Source of the DNA: a virus
Length of the DNA: 43,978 bases
IMG/VR virus record: IMGVR_UViG_3300027857_000007
Coordinates: 1-43,978 of that record
Reading direction: 5' to 3' (one strand)
The notes below the pieces were generated by a model. It was not told where the DNA came from, did not search any database, and saw only the letters and a program-made list of their open reading frames with translations. The translations under genes and the position numbers were made by a program. This document shows positions 23,160 through 31,445 of this stretch, piece after piece (the first letter of the stretch is position 1; each line of letters begins with the position of its first letter).

Positions 23160-24302
23160 TCATTGTGGCTTTCCTTGCGGGGTCGCCATGAGTTTATCGA
23201 ACATCGCTTGCACCTGATCCCGTTCCCGCTCCGCATCGTTCAGCGTGTAAAGCAGCGACATATCCAGGCTTGCATGGCCGGCCGCTTTCTGCGCTTCCAG
23301 CGGTGTCGCTCCGCCGATGGTCTGGCGCCACGTCACGTTTAACCGTCTGAAAGCGTGCCAGCCGAAACCGGGATAATACAAGCCCAACCGCTTCAGCGCG
23401 GGCCGCAGCTCGTATCCCAACGTTCTCACTTCATCGACCGGCATTCCGCTTCCGTCGTTCTCGGTGAAGATGTATTTGTCTCGCGCTTGCGGACCCGGAT
23501 ACCGTCGCTGAAATTCCTGCACCAGCGGGCCAAGTTGTCTTTCGCGCTCACTAGCCTGGGTCTTTGGTTCGTCCAGGTCGCCGCGATACCAACGGCGCTT
23601 CACTGTCAGGGTGTTCTTGGTGAAGTCAATATCTCCCCATCGAAGCCCGCAGATTTCAGAGATCCGCAATCCCATCAGAGCTCCGATGAGAATCATGAAC
23701 CGCGTCTGCTCGGAAACCGCAGCGAGAACGGCGCGCAACTGATCGGCGGTGATGATGCGTTTTTCTCTCGTCTCGCGCTTCCGCCCGATCCTCACGCCGA
23801 TGGTCGGGGAATCACCAGACCAAAGGTTCCAGTCCTTCGCGGCGGCGAAAATGGAAGCCATGATTCCCCGGAGTCCTTCGCGAGTCCACCACGATAGACC
23901 GGCCTGCTCTTTGCCTGTCAGCCATGCTTCTACGTCCAGACGGGTGATGTCGCAGATTCTCTTTTCACCAAAGGCCGGCAGGATGTGATTCTCAATTTGG
24001 CTCAGGTAGCGCGCTCGCGTTCCGGTTCCGAACCGCGGAAGCCTGGCGGCAACAAACTGGCCCACCACTTCACGAAAGACAACTTGGGCTTGAATGAGAA
24101 TCCTTCCGGCGTTCACCACGTCCAAGACTTCAGCCCGGCGCTTCTCGGCTTCTTTCTTCGAGACATCGGCGACGAAGCCCAGCATCCGCACGATACGCTT
24201 ACGTTTTCCATCGGGCGACGGAACGAACACACGGATGAAGTAGAACGATCTCGCGACGTCGTGACGAATCTGGAGTTTGGGATTCTGATACTTCTTTGGC
24301 AC
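23160..24302 (-). CDS. int: Tyrosine recombinase integrase
   Basis: 380 residues from GTG 24302; upstream in-frame starts at 24377 and 24413 are possible but run over an operator-like site. A SAM-like N-terminal DNA-binding domain (RARYLSQIENHILPAFGE...) precedes the catalytic domain: GLRISEICGLRW (box I Arg), HAFRR (His and Arg), GHAS (His) and LLYTLND (nucleophile Tyr). All catalytic positions are present. It integrates the phage at attP (23050-23101), which abuts its 3' end. Confidence 0.9.
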   Translation of the reverse strand: MPKKYQNPKLQIRHDVARSFYFIRVFVPSPDGKRKRIVRMLGFVADVSKKEAEKRRAEVLDVVNAGRILIQAQVVFREVVGQFVAARLPRFGTGTRARYLSQIENHILPAFGEKRICDITRLDVEAWLTGKEQAGLSWWTREGLRGIMASIFAAAKDWNLWSGDSPTIGVRIGRKRETREKRIITADQLRAVLAAVSEQTRFMILIGALMGLRISEICGLRWGDIDFTKNTLTVKRRWYRGDLDEPKTQASERERQLGPLVQEFQRRYPGPQARDKYIFTENDGSGMPVDEVRTLGYELRPALKRLGLYYPGFGWHAFRRLNVTWRQTIGGATPLEAQKAAGHASLDMSLLYTLNDAERERDQVQAMFDKLMATPQGKPQ

Positions 24303-24330
24303 GTCGGAGAGTATGCCACGTAAGATAGCC

Positions 24331-24342
24331 TGAGTAGATACC
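24331..24342. promoter_or_regulatory. Half-dyad operator before the integrase
   Basis: The sequence GTAGATACCGAC is shared, base for base, with the dyad at 16010-16021. It sits 29 bases upstream of GTG 24302 on the minus strand and supports that start over longer ones. It may control integrase expression. Confidence 0.35.
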
Positions 24343-24346
24343 GACG

Positions 24347-24613
24347 TCACCGGAAGTACTCCATCAGGTCGAGCCATCTCAAATGTCTGTCGATGCAATC
24401 CCGGTCTTTGCACTTTGAGATGTGCAGTCGATAGTTTTTGATCGAGACGTTCTGCGGATCGAAGCCGCAGCGGAACTTGCGGTCGAGCGGATGACTGGTT
24501 TGGGTCACGGAACGACCGAAGATGGAATCGGAATAATGCCGCGCTTTCGATCGCCCCACATGGCCATCGCGCGCGGCTTCGTTCTTCAGAGCACGTTCAG
24601 CCAACAAATCCAT
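24347..24613 (-). CDS. Small HNH-like or zinc-binding protein
   Basis: 88 residues from ATG 24613 (a longer version from 24655 overlaps the previous gene by 41 bases). HPLDRKFRCGFDPQN and HISKCKDRDCIDRHLRWLD contain Cys and His residues in a C...C..C pattern that could bind zinc. Too short for a clear HNH. It is next to the integrase, and its role is unknown. Confidence 0.5.
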   Translation of the reverse strand: MDLLAERALKNEAARDGHVGRSKARHYSDSIFGRSVTQTSHPLDRKFRCGFDPQNVSIKNYRLHISKCKDRDCIDRHLRWLDLMEYFR

Positions 24614-24614
24614 T

Positions 24615-25103
24615 TCAGTCACTCTCGGGGGAAGTGGCGGCGCGGCGTTCGTCACCGGCGAGGTCTTCTATGGGTAGCTCGGCTTGCTGAACATAGCTGA
24701 CTGTTAACGTGCTTTTCGCCTCTCCGACGCTGGTTAAATACTTTTCCAGCTCCGCACAAGCTTTCGTGTCAGCGAATGAGACCTTGAAGCGAAGCTCGAT
24801 CCGGTGTCCTTTTCCTTTGTGGCCTTCGAGCTCGAGCCGGAACACCTGGAAGTCGGCGACCTCGGTAGCATCGAAGTCGATTTTCCATTTCTTCAACTCA
24901 CCATCTTTCGGCCTCAGTTGAACGTGCGTAGCGGCGAGCTGGCCTTCCAGTTTCGCGGAAGTCACGGATGCCGGCATTCCATTCCAGCCCATCGCTTTTC
25001 CAACCGAAGCCGGGAACGTCGACATGAACGTCGCAGCACCTCCCGATCGGTTACGAGAGAAGCTCTTCAAAACGACGCTCGGAAATTCGAGGGTGTCAGA
25101 CAT
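24615..25103 (-). CDS. Hypothetical early protein
   Basis: 162 residues. It has a beta-rich core (KLEGQLAATHVQLRPKDGELKKWKIDFDATEVADFQVFRLELEG...), then RIELRFKVSFADTKACAELEKYLTSVG and a C-terminal TLTVSYVQQAELP. It may be a nucleic-acid-binding or single-strand-binding accessory, since such ORFs lie near annealing proteins in phages. I do not recognise the family. Confidence 0.55.
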   Translation of the reverse strand: MSDTLEFPSVVLKSFSRNRSGGAATFMSTFPASVGKAMGWNGMPASVTSAKLEGQLAATHVQLRPKDGELKKWKIDFDATEVADFQVFRLELEGHKGKGHRIELRFKVSFADTKACAELEKYLTSVGEAKSTLTVSYVQQAELPIEDLAGDERRAATSPESD

Positions 25104-25443
25104 GCAGTTGGTTGTACCTTTCGTTTAATTCGCGGATGATTTGGACGCGGTCGAGATTGTGATAAACCCAAAACTCCCTGCCTATGACATGCACAGCGTC
25201 TCGACCGTGTCGGTGATGTCGCTCACACAAGGGAATGGCTGTCCGGTCTGGCGCTCGTTGTGCAAAACCATGGTCGCCGGCGTGGTGCGCTTCGGTCGGC
25301 CCATAGCATTCTGTGGTTAGCTTCGGCCACAATTCACACGGCAGGGTGCGAATCCAGGCGAGATACTTCGGGTCGTCGCCAGGCTGTTTCTTGCGAGGCT
25401 TGCGCTTCAGTGGGGTGCGCTTCAGTGGTGTTCGTTTCAGCAT
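25096..25443 (-). CDS. HNH-like protein (DUF968/NinG-type context)
   Basis: 115 residues from ATG 25443, TGATG overlap with the upstream gene. It starts with a Lys/Arg/Pro-rich repeat (LKRTPLKRTPLKRKPRKK). Then CELWPKL and ECYGPTEAHHAGDHGFAQRAPDRTAIPLCERHHRHGRD give the Cys/His-rich core of phage recombination-type HNH proteins. These nick or bind recombination intermediates. The basic start should contact DNA. Confidence 0.65.
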   Translation of the reverse strand: MLKRTPLKRTPLKRKPRKKQPGDDPKYLAWIRTLPCELWPKLTTECYGPTEAHHAGDHGFAQRAPDRTAIPLCERHHRHGRDAVHVIGREFWVYHNLDRVQIIRELNERYNQLHV

Positions 25444-25706
25444 CAGACCTTTGGTTCGTCTCGCGCCGATCTGGACTTCGGCGCGGGGGATTTTCGCACT
25501 TCCCAATACCGGATGAGTGTTGACTGTGCCGAGGCTTTGTCTGGGCACAGCGCAATCGTCCCGTGCGGATGCGGCGGCAGTTCGTCGGGCTCTGGCTGAA
25601 ACTCCACTCTCCAGGAACCTCCGACTGGTAGAACTCTGCCGATGTAACGCTCATCCTCGAACAATTTGGAATCTTCTTCGGTCAACTCTTCTTCCCACGT
25701 GTACAT
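25443..25706 (-). CDS. Small hypothetical early protein
   Basis: 87 residues. Acidic N-terminus (MYTWEEELTEEDSKLFEDERYIGRV...) and beta segments (GGSWRVEFQPEP). Sits in the leftward early operon, one base before the Gp157-like gene stop. Function not recognised. Confidence 0.55.
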   Translation of the reverse strand: MYTWEEELTEEDSKLFEDERYIGRVLPVGGSWRVEFQPEPDELPPHPHGTIALCPDKASAQSTLIRYWEVRKSPAPKSRSARDEPKV

Positions 25707-26360
25707 CTACTTCACCTCCAACCGGACACCATCGGTCTTCAGTCGGCATCCAGGAACGCCGTCGCCTTCCTTCAGCCGTTTGGCAATTTCGGTCTTCATT
25801 GGTTCGGGTGTGTAGTTATTCGCGAGAACCAGTTGCGAGCTGAGCATTCGGGTGGCCTGTACGTCGCTCTGATCGAGCAGGTGGATCACTTCCTGCCACT
25901 GCGCGAGAGTCATCTTGACGGCGATTCGTTTTAGCTCGTTCGGCACAAGTTCCGGCTGCGCGACTTCGACCGAGGGCGGATTCTTCTTCAATTGCAATAC
26001 GCTATGCCGTCCATCGATGCGCGTCTGCTTCGTGGCTTGCATGATGTCGATGACCATACCTTCCAGGCTGTCGTAGCGCTTCTGCCAGTTCTTCGCCATC
26101 GCCGTACATCTGGCAGCTTCTTCCTTCAACGTGGCGGCGCGCGTTTCGAATTCGCGCAAGTATCGTGCGATGCCGTCTGCCTTGCGGACTTCCGCGCGGA
26201 TGTACTCGGCTATCGATTCGTCGCAAGCTTTCAGGCTTTCGGCTTGTTCTTGCGGCGTCATGTCAGGGTCGGATTCGATCGCTTCGCGGAAGTTCAGCAG
26301 CTCGAGCAATTGCGTCTCGATGCCGTACAAGGTCAGGTTGGGTTTCTCGGTTGCGGTCAC
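25707..26360 (-). CDS. Siphovirus Gp157-like protein
   Basis: 217 residues from GTG 26360 (GTGA overlap). A long coiled coil (LLELLNFREAIESDPDMTPQE...AKNWQKRYDSLEGMVIDIMQATKQ) is followed by RIDGRHSVLQLKKNPPSVEV, which is the family's conserved region, and a second domain. Gp157 proteins of lactic phages are early genes linked with phage resistance and replication. The exact function is not settled. Confidence 0.7.
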   Translation of the reverse strand: MTATEKPNLTLYGIETQLLELLNFREAIESDPDMTPQEQAESLKACDESIAEYIRAEVRKADGIARYLREFETRAATLKEEAARCTAMAKNWQKRYDSLEGMVIDIMQATKQTRIDGRHSVLQLKKNPPSVEVAQPELVPNELKRIAVKMTLAQWQEVIHLLDQSDVQATRMLSSQLVLANNYTPEPMKTEIAKRLKEGDGVPGCRLKTDGVRLEVK

Positions 26361-27409
26361 TTCACCACCTCCGGTATCAGAGGCTCTTGAGTTTTCGGTT
26401 TCGCCAGTTCGGCTTCGACCACTTTGATTGCGTGGTAGAGATCCGAGATGCACGACTTCAGCCCGGCTTTGTCTTTGCAGCCGTTCGGATACTTTTTATC
26501 GAATGCTCTTTGAATCCGGTCATACGCCTTGACGCCTTCGCCTCCGAGAGCTTCCAGCCGGTTCAACATCAGGTTGAATGCTTCACCAGATCGCGCGATG
26601 TCTTTGTCGATTCCGTCCAGCAGAATCTTCAGGTCTTTGGGCGTGCCGTTCGCGGTCTTCTCTTTCTCTTCCGCAACGCGCTTGCCGGCGAGTTCTTTCT
26701 GTTCTTCTGGCGTGTTGCGCTGAACGTCGGAGCCGTCTTCAAGATCCTGAGTGAAGGCGTCGGAGCAATTCGTCACCACGAGCACAGCGGCAACCAGCGC
26801 GCGCTTCTGGGCCATCTTTTGCAGCGTGTTGACCTGATCGGCGATATCGGCGTTTGCAATCTTGCCGACGTCCTGCGAAGTGATAGCTGGATCGTCTTGA
26901 GCGAACTTCGCGCCGCATCCGCCCTTTTTCTTAAAGCACAGCCATCCCCCGCCGTACTCGGCTTTCCCTTGGATGATGAACTCACCCTGGCACGTCGGAC
27001 ACTTTCGCGCGGTGTTGCGATACCGATACTTCGATTCCCAGGAGTTGCACGAGCCGATGGCTTCACCCATGAACCGATCGCCGCGGTAAAGCTGGCAGCG
27101 ATAGCGGTAGTTGAAGAACGGCTCTCCACCGTGTAAGTCACCGATCCAGTCTTCGGTTTCCGATTCGATGACGTAGCGCGGCGCCAGTCCGAAGATGCTG
27201 CAAAGCTTCTCGGCGCCCGGCTTCATGAGAACCGGCTTCTGATTGCCACCTGGGATCTTGCCGTAGTCTTCGCTTTCCTTCAGGACTTCAGCAACGAAGG
27301 AGTTGAGCATTTGCTTGCGCTCGACGGCCTGGGCGACCGACAGAACGGGCATAAAATCATTCGCAGTCACCACATCGGTGCGCGGCACATGAACGATTTC
27401 AGTTCCCAT
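26357..27409 (-). CDS. Zinc-ribbon early protein, candidate single-strand annealing protein
   Basis: 350 residues from ATG 27409 with AGGAGAG before it. KPVLMKPGAEKLCSIFGLAPRY and YRCQLYRGDRFMGEAIGSCNS form an alpha/beta core seen in phage annealing-like proteins. A zinc ribbon follows (CPTCQGEFI...CFKKKGGCG). Next is the signature NTLQKMAQKRALVAAVLVVTNCSDAFTQDLED, common to Erf/Rad52-like phage proteins. A helical C-terminus ends it. I infer a recombination role in partnership with the VRR-NUC and HNH-like genes. Confidence 0.55.
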   Translation of the reverse strand: MGTEIVHVPRTDVVTANDFMPVLSVAQAVERKQMLNSFVAEVLKESEDYGKIPGGNQKPVLMKPGAEKLCSIFGLAPRYVIESETEDWIGDLHGGEPFFNYRYRCQLYRGDRFMGEAIGSCNSWESKYRYRNTARKCPTCQGEFIIQGKAEYGGGWLCFKKKGGCGAKFAQDDPAITSQDVGKIANADIADQVNTLQKMAQKRALVAAVLVVTNCSDAFTQDLEDGSDVQRNTPEEQKELAGKRVAEEKEKTANGTPKDLKILLDGIDKDIARSGEAFNLMLNRLEALGGEGVKAYDRIQRAFDKKYPNGCKDKAGLKSCISDLYHAIKVVEAELAKPKTQEPLIPEVVK

Positions 27410-27488
27410 ATTTCTCTCCTGCTTTGAGCCACATCGCAATGCAGCCCAACATCGAAACGAAAACAACGAATTGAATGAATGCGGTCAT
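27399..27488 (-). CDS. 29-residue membrane peptide
   Basis: A single hydrophobic helix (FIQFVVFVSMLGCIAMWL). GGAGGAAAGT right before ATG 27488 is a very strong ribosome binding site. Its 3' end overlaps the next start (27409), so it is probably coupled to the annealing-like gene. One of several such mini-proteins in the genome. Confidence 0.5.
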   Translation of the reverse strand: MTAFIQFVVFVSMLGCIAMWLKAGEKYGN

Positions 27489-27578
27489 ACTTTCCTCCGA
27501 GCGGTCATCTGAGTCCTTCTGCACCCGCATCGGCAGACTTTTCAGAGCGACGCGGTAGAGACGTGAGGACTCGGATCA

Positions 27579-28127
27579 CTACTCCGATATCCCCCTACGT
27601 TCCAGCTCTTCCCTGCAGGTGTGCGCGGCGCGGTGGAAATATTCGCTGTCCGCTGCGTCGGCAATCATGATGACGGCACGCAACATTTCGGCCGTGGCGC
27701 GGCGGATGCGGTCAAAGCTGGCTTCGCCGTGATAGACGAACTGTTCCGGGTGAATGCGCTTCGCCAGTTGCTCGTAAACCCACTGGACATCTTCGTTTAG
27801 CGCCATTTCCAAAGACGTGCGATACCCGGTGCGCTCTTCCATCAAGCACGCGACTTCGCCCATCAAATCCAAGCCGAGGGCGAGAATTCGGACTTGACGA
27901 ACTAACTTGTCATGCGCGGTGATTCCATCCATTACTGTGCTCATGCGCGCACCCCCGAGGGATTCAGGATCGGATGGAAACGCGCCGGGCTGAGTCGGCA
28001 GCTTAACCTCAACGACGTTCAACGGATCGGCTGTGGCCCAAAAGGTATCGATCTCAATGTAGTTGAACGCCAAGATCAGGGCGTGCCGATAATCCAAGCC
28101 ATTAAAAACGAACAAATCAGGGTTCAT
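27579..28127 (-). CDS. Hypothetical early protein
   Basis: 182 residues. A hydrophobic start (MNPDLFVFNGLDYRHALILAFNYIEI) is followed by a helical region (DKLVRQVRILALGLDLMGEVACLMEERTGYRTSLEMAL). The C-terminus has DADSEYFHRAAHTCREELERRG-type helix. It overlaps the RHH gene start by four bases, so the two are co-expressed. Function not recognised. Confidence 0.55.
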   Translation of the reverse strand: MNPDLFVFNGLDYRHALILAFNYIEIDTFWATADPLNVVEVKLPTQPGAFPSDPESLGGARMSTVMDGITAHDKLVRQVRILALGLDLMGEVACLMEERTGYRTSLEMALNEDVQWVYEQLAKRIHPEQFVYHGEASFDRIRRATAEMLRAVIMIADAADSEYFHRAAHTCREELERRGISE

Positions 28128-28330
28128 GACTGTTTCTCCAACTGGGCTAGTCTCAACTCCAGACCTTCACAGAACAGCGTTTGCAACGACGTGCGCGCAT
28201 CGGCGGCGGCTTTCTTGCCACGGATCAAAAGCGCCTCTGGTACTACTACGGTGGTTTTCCTATCCCTCGCTGGGACCAACGGCCTATGCGCGCGAGGCCC
28301 GTTCTGTGATACCGTGTTTCTGTCTTTCAC
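28124..28330 (-). CDS. Ribbon-helix-helix regulator (leftward)
   Basis: 68 residues from GTG 28330. An N-terminal polar tail precedes KTTVVVPEALLIRGKKAAADARTSLQTLFCEGLELRLAQLE, a ribbon strand plus two helices as in CopG/Arc repressors. The promoter region (28331-28441) is shared with the rightward RHH gene and holds dyads. RHH dimers bind short palindromes, so this is a good candidate for the early repressor. No CI-type repressor was found. Confidence 0.6.
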   Translation of the reverse strand: MKDRNTVSQNGPRAHRPLVPARDRKTTVVVPEALLIRGKKAAADARTSLQTLFCEGLELRLAQLEKQS

Positions 28331-28342
28331 AATCAGAGTATG

Positions 28343-28380
28343 GAGTATATACCGACAGAGAGTCAATACCGCAGTCGGTT
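28343..28380. promoter_or_regulatory. Divergent switch region with two dyads
   Basis: GAGTATATACCGAC (28343-28356) and TACCG-CAGT-CGGTT (28367-28380) lie between two divergent RHH genes. On the minus strand a TATTGA follows the second dyad and a TATATA the first. Paired operators in a divergent intergenic region are the usual form of a phage genetic switch. Confidence 0.6.
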
Positions 28381-28441
28381 CAAAACGACCCTAGAAGTAC
28401 TTAGTTCGCCGGAAACTACTGAAACAAGGGGAAAAAGAGTT

Positions 28442-28888
28442 ATGGAAAAGCAGGGCGTGACGGGTGAAAAACGTGCGAAAACCTCAATCAATCTGAAGCA
28501 GAGTCTTCGCAACGCGGCCATTAAACACTTGATCGATTTGACCGGGGAAACCGAAATCTCGAAAGCGGTAGAAATCGCGCTGACAGAGTGGCTCGAACGC
28601 GGCGTACAGCCCGGACGGGATAACTCGGGGCCTAGCAGTTCTACACAAAAAACACCATTGCAAATCGCACCAACTACCCCCACAATGAGTAGCGATCAGC
28701 GCCGGAGGTTAGAAAGTGCAGTCTGGCAAATCCTGGAAGCTTTCCATGGCGTCACTGCTGAAGCTCCCAACGCGGCAGACGTCCCAAGCGCAGGTGCAAA
28801 GCCTGGCGCGGTTCCATCGCGGCGTAGCGGAGCTGAGAAACCTGTACCGCGAAAAGCTCATGGAACTCGCAAGCAAAATGGTGGATAG
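28442..28888 (+). CDS. Ribbon-helix-helix-like DNA-binding protein (rightward)
   Basis: 148 residues from ATG 28442. TSINLKQSLRNAAIKHLIDLTGETEISKAVEIALTEWLERG (about 15-57) is an RHH-type domain. The rest is Pro/Thr/Ala-rich and disordered (about 60-148). An in-frame ATG at 28340 would run through the operators and is unlikely. It faces the leftward RHH gene, so it may be its counter-regulator. Its C-terminal part overlaps another ORF (28716-28970). Confidence 0.6.
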   Translation: MEKQGVTGEKRAKTSINLKQSLRNAAIKHLIDLTGETEISKAVEIALTEWLERGVQPGRDNSGPSSSTQKTPLQIAPTTPTMSSDQRRRLESAVWQILEAFHGVTAEAPNAADVPSAGAKPGAVPSRRSGAEKPVPRKAHGTRKQNGG

Positions 28889-28970
28889 GTCGAATCTGCA
28901 CAAGGAATTGGAGATAGCAGACGTGACCGAAGCCGAGGACGGCTTCACCGTAAAGTTTCGCTTTCGATAA
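28716..28970 (+). CDS. Overlapping small ORF (possible true gene)
   Basis: 84 residues from GTG 28716, or 74 from ATG 28746. It overlaps the RHH gene by 173 bases in a different frame. Its second half (LARFHRGVAELRNLYREKLMELASKMVDRSNLHKELEIADVTEAEDGFTVKFRF) reads as a regular helix and strand and is more protein-like than the disordered C-terminus of the other frame. One of the two overlapping tails may be spurious. Confidence 0.45.
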   Translation: MQSGKSWKLSMASLLKLPTRQTSQAQVQSLARFHRGVAELRNLYREKLMELASKMVDRSNLHKELEIADVTEAEDGFTVKFRFR

Positions 28971-28984
28971 GCCGATAGATCCGC

Positions 28985-29095
28985 ATGGTTCGGAAACACG
29001 CCATCTTTGTTGTGATTTTCATGGCGTTATTCTTCGCCGGATTGATCGTGCTGAAGACGTGTTTTGAAACCAACATAAGCGAGGCGCGGCCGTGA
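28985..29095 (+). CDS. 36-residue membrane peptide
   Basis: One hydrophobic helix (AIFVVIFMALFFAGLIVL) with a charged end (KTCFETNISEARP). Its stop overlaps the next start by four bases. It and the following peptide form a pair of tiny membrane proteins before the terminase genes. Confidence 0.5.
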   Translation: MVRKHAIFVVIFMALFFAGLIVLKTCFETNISEARP

Positions 29096-29196
29096 CTTTC
29101 GCGAAGATCGGCGCATGGGTCATCACGATAGCCTGCCTGGTGTTTCTGGGGTTGGTGGTCGTCAAGAACTTCTTCGGACTGCTCTACTTGCGCTGA
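29092..29196 (+). CDS. 34-residue membrane peptide
   Basis: GTG start with four-base overlap. A hydrophobic helix (WVITIACLVFLGLVVV) and a basic end (KNFFGLLYLR). Probably translationally coupled to the peptide before it. Role unknown; paired membrane peptides may act as holin or exclusion factors. Confidence 0.45.
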   Translation: MTFAKIGAWVITIACLVFLGLVVVKNFFGLLYLR

Positions 29197-29241
29197 AGCG
29201 TGGTAAGCTTTCGGTGTCAGTAAGATACTGCTAAAGTAGCA

Positions 29242-29583
29242 ATGCCGAAAGGTTCCCAGCCAGGCGAGCGGCGCGGTGGTCGCTCGAAAGGCACGCCCAA
29301 TTTCCGCAGTACTCGCGCTGTGCAATCCACGCTTGATGAACGCAAGTGCGACCCTATCGATGTCATGGCAATGCTGGCCATGGATGACCACAATCCGCCT
29401 GAGCTTCGTGGTCGCATGGCAGCCGAACTCGCCAACTACTTACACCCCAAACGCAAAGCCATCGAGCACTCAGGGCCAGGCGGCGGACCCATAGAGCACA
29501 ATGTCAACCCCAGGGAACTACTCGCTCGCAAAATCGCTGAGCTTAGACCCGCAGTGCGACCAGATCATCCAGAGCCTAACTGA
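29242..29583 (+). CDS. Small terminase subunit
   Basis: 113 residues. It begins MPKGSQPGERRGGRSKGTPNF, a basic disordered tail typical of TerS. A helical central region follows (DERKCDPIDVMAMLAMDDHNPPELRGRMAAELANYLHPKRKA). The C-terminus is Gly-rich. It recognises the packaging site on phage DNA and recruits TerL. Overlap with TerL by 83 bases in another frame is long but common in phage terminases. Confidence 0.75.
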   Translation: MPKGSQPGERRGGRSKGTPNFRSTRAVQSTLDERKCDPIDVMAMLAMDDHNPPELRGRMAAELANYLHPKRKAIEHSGPGGGPIEHNVNPRELLARKIAELRPAVRPDHPEPN

Positions 29584-30871
29584 CGCTGAAGCCGAAGCGC
29601 TTCTCTACAGTTGGCGCTTCCATGCGCGGCCGGCGCAAATCCTCCCCGGCACGGAAGGCGCGGCGATCGCTGAGGCGGATTGGGTCTTCTGGTTATTGCT
29701 GGCTGGACGGGGATTCGGCAAGACCAGAACGGGCGCCGAAACAGTGCGCGAGTGGGCAGAGGATCCCAATGAGCGAATCTTGATGATCGCGCCGACCGCG
29801 GATGACGTTCGCTCGGTGATGATTGAAGGACCCAGCGGCTTGCTGAGTTGCTATCCGCCAGGCGCAAAGCCTGAGTTCAATTCTTCCCGACATCTTATTC
29901 AGTTCCCATCCGGGGCTGTTGGCATCACGCGCTCAGCGGACGAACCGGAACGGTTGAGGGGCCCGCAGTTCACGAAGTTCTGGGCCGATGAGTTGTGCGC
30001 GTGGAACTATCCCCAAGAGGCCTGGGATCAGATCATGTTCGGCTTCCGGCTGAAGTCGGCCAAGTTGCAGGGGATTATCACCACCACGCCGAAACCTCTT
30101 CCGGTGCTGAAGGGCATCATCGCGGATGAGTCAACAGTCATCACCAGGGGTTCGAGCTACGACAACAGAGACAACCTGAGCGAAACGTATTACCGGAAAG
30201 TCATCCGGCCTTACGAAGGGACGCGGCTCGGCCGGCAGGAAATCAACGCAGAGCTGCTGGAAGACATTCAAGGCGCCTTGTGGACGCGGGGAATGATCGA
30301 GGCCACGCGCCGGCCGGTGAATGACATCCGGCAAGATCAGATGGTTCGGCTGGTGGTGGCGATAGATCCGGCAGTGTCGACCACTGACGAATCGGACGAA
30401 ACCGGCATCATCGTTGCGGCGTTGGCGAAAAGCGGACACGTCGCGGTGCTAGCGGATCTGACTTGCAGGGAATCGCCGGCGAGCTGGGCGAAGATCGCGA
30501 TCGCGGCATACAAAAACTGGGGCGCAGATCGCATCATCGGCGAAGTCAATAACGGCGGCGATTTGGTTGAGCGCAACATTCGGAGCGCGGAGGGCGGCGA
30601 GCAAGTGGCGTTTCGAGCGGTCAGGGCTTCTCGAGGAAAGATGGTCAGGGCCGAACCTGTTGCGGCGAGATACGAACGCGGTTTGGTTCATCATCTCGGT
30701 AGTTTTGAAAAGCTGGAAGACCAGATGTGTAGCTATGTGCCAGGCATGACTAAAAAGTCACCCGACCGGATGGATGCGCTGGTGTGGGCCATTCATGATT
30801 TGGTTCTGGACGAAGAGCAGAGCGAAATCAGATTCCAGTTTGCCGATGAAGTGGTAATCAGTCCGTTCTGA
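29501..30871 (+). CDS. Large terminase subunit
   Basis: 456 residues from ATG 29501. Walker A AGRGFGKT is at 68-75, Walker B/DE motif at KFWADELCAW (about 162-171), and the C-terminal RuvC-like nuclease begins VVAIDPAVSTTDESDETGI with the catalytic Asp. The ATPase drives DNA into the procapsid through the portal and the nuclease cuts the concatemer. It is 11.7 kb from the portal gene, whereas the two are normally adjacent. Confidence 0.93.
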   Translation: MSTPGNYSLAKSLSLDPQCDQIIQSLTDAEAEALLYSWRFHARPAQILPGTEGAAIAEADWVFWLLLAGRGFGKTRTGAETVREWAEDPNERILMIAPTADDVRSVMIEGPSGLLSCYPPGAKPEFNSSRHLIQFPSGAVGITRSADEPERLRGPQFTKFWADELCAWNYPQEAWDQIMFGFRLKSAKLQGIITTTPKPLPVLKGIIADESTVITRGSSYDNRDNLSETYYRKVIRPYEGTRLGRQEINAELLEDIQGALWTRGMIEATRRPVNDIRQDQMVRLVVAIDPAVSTTDESDETGIIVAALAKSGHVAVLADLTCRESPASWAKIAIAAYKNWGADRIIGEVNNGGDLVERNIRSAEGGEQVAFRAVRASRGKMVRAEPVAARYERGLVHHLGSFEKLEDQMCSYVPGMTKKSPDRMDALVWAIHDLVLDEEQSEIRFQFADEVVISPF

Positions 30872-30905
30872 CGTCGATGGGCGGCTTGGAAGTGATTAGC
30901 CCGAT

Positions 30906-31445
30906 TTAGGCGCCTATCTTTCCGAAGAAGCGTTCCCACCGCGCAGGGTTTACTATCCAGTCCTGTGAATTCGCGATGACGAAAGATGGCGGCATTTCAG
31001 ACCAGCGGTAAGCGGCGAATTCTGAGCTACCGTCTCGGTTGGATCGCGCTTCACCGACCGGGCGATGTTTGCGAAAGACGTTCAAGTCGGCGAGCGTCCA
31101 CAGGCTGAGATGCTCGTCTTTCTCGTCGGCGAATCCGTAGAAGAACACATCACCCCAGCCTTCGAGAATCTTTTCCATCTCGGTCTTCATTCCTGATGGC
31201 CGCACGGTTCGAATGGTGAACTGGCTTCGGTAACCCTTATAGGTGTCAGCTCTGCGGATTCGACATGCGATGCGAAGCGGTTTCAGTTCAAGACCGCGAT
31301 CCATCTTGAAACTCATCAAGTCCGAATTGCGTTCGCGGTCTTCTAGGATAGGGGCGCGCCCGATGAGGCACGAGCCGAGAATGCGTTTCATCTCAGGCTC
31401 GAAACGCAGGCTCCATTCGTAATCGCGTTGGCAATCAGGCGACAT
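30906..31445 (-). CDS. Conserved-looking hypothetical protein, possible nuclease
   Basis: 179 residues from ATG 31445, overlapping the MT-A70 gene by 11 bases. EDRERNSDLMSFKMDRGLELKPLRIACRIRRADTYKGYRSQFTIRTVRP (about 36-84) resembles a CRIRR-type phage protein that I have seen in many phages without a firm function; its D...K pattern could suit a PD-(D/E)XK nuclease. GWGDVFFYGFADE is the second conserved block. Pairing with a DNA methyltransferase raises the idea of a modification-cleavage pair. Fold prediction would be decisive. Confidence 0.5.
   Translation of the reverse strand: MSPDCQRDYEWSLRFEPEMKRILGSCLIGRAPILEDRERNSDLMSFKMDRGLELKPLRIACRIRRADTYKGYRSQFTIRTVRPSGMKTEMEKILEGWGDVFFYGFADEKDEHLSLWTLADLNVFRKHRPVGEARSNRDGSSEFAAYRWSEMPPSFVIANSQDWIVNPARWERFFGKIGA

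Noticed and set aside
26165-27136. 323-residue plus-strand ORF opposite the Gp157-like and annealing-like genes
   Set aside because: Antisense shadow; Arg/Phe-rich composition and no context.
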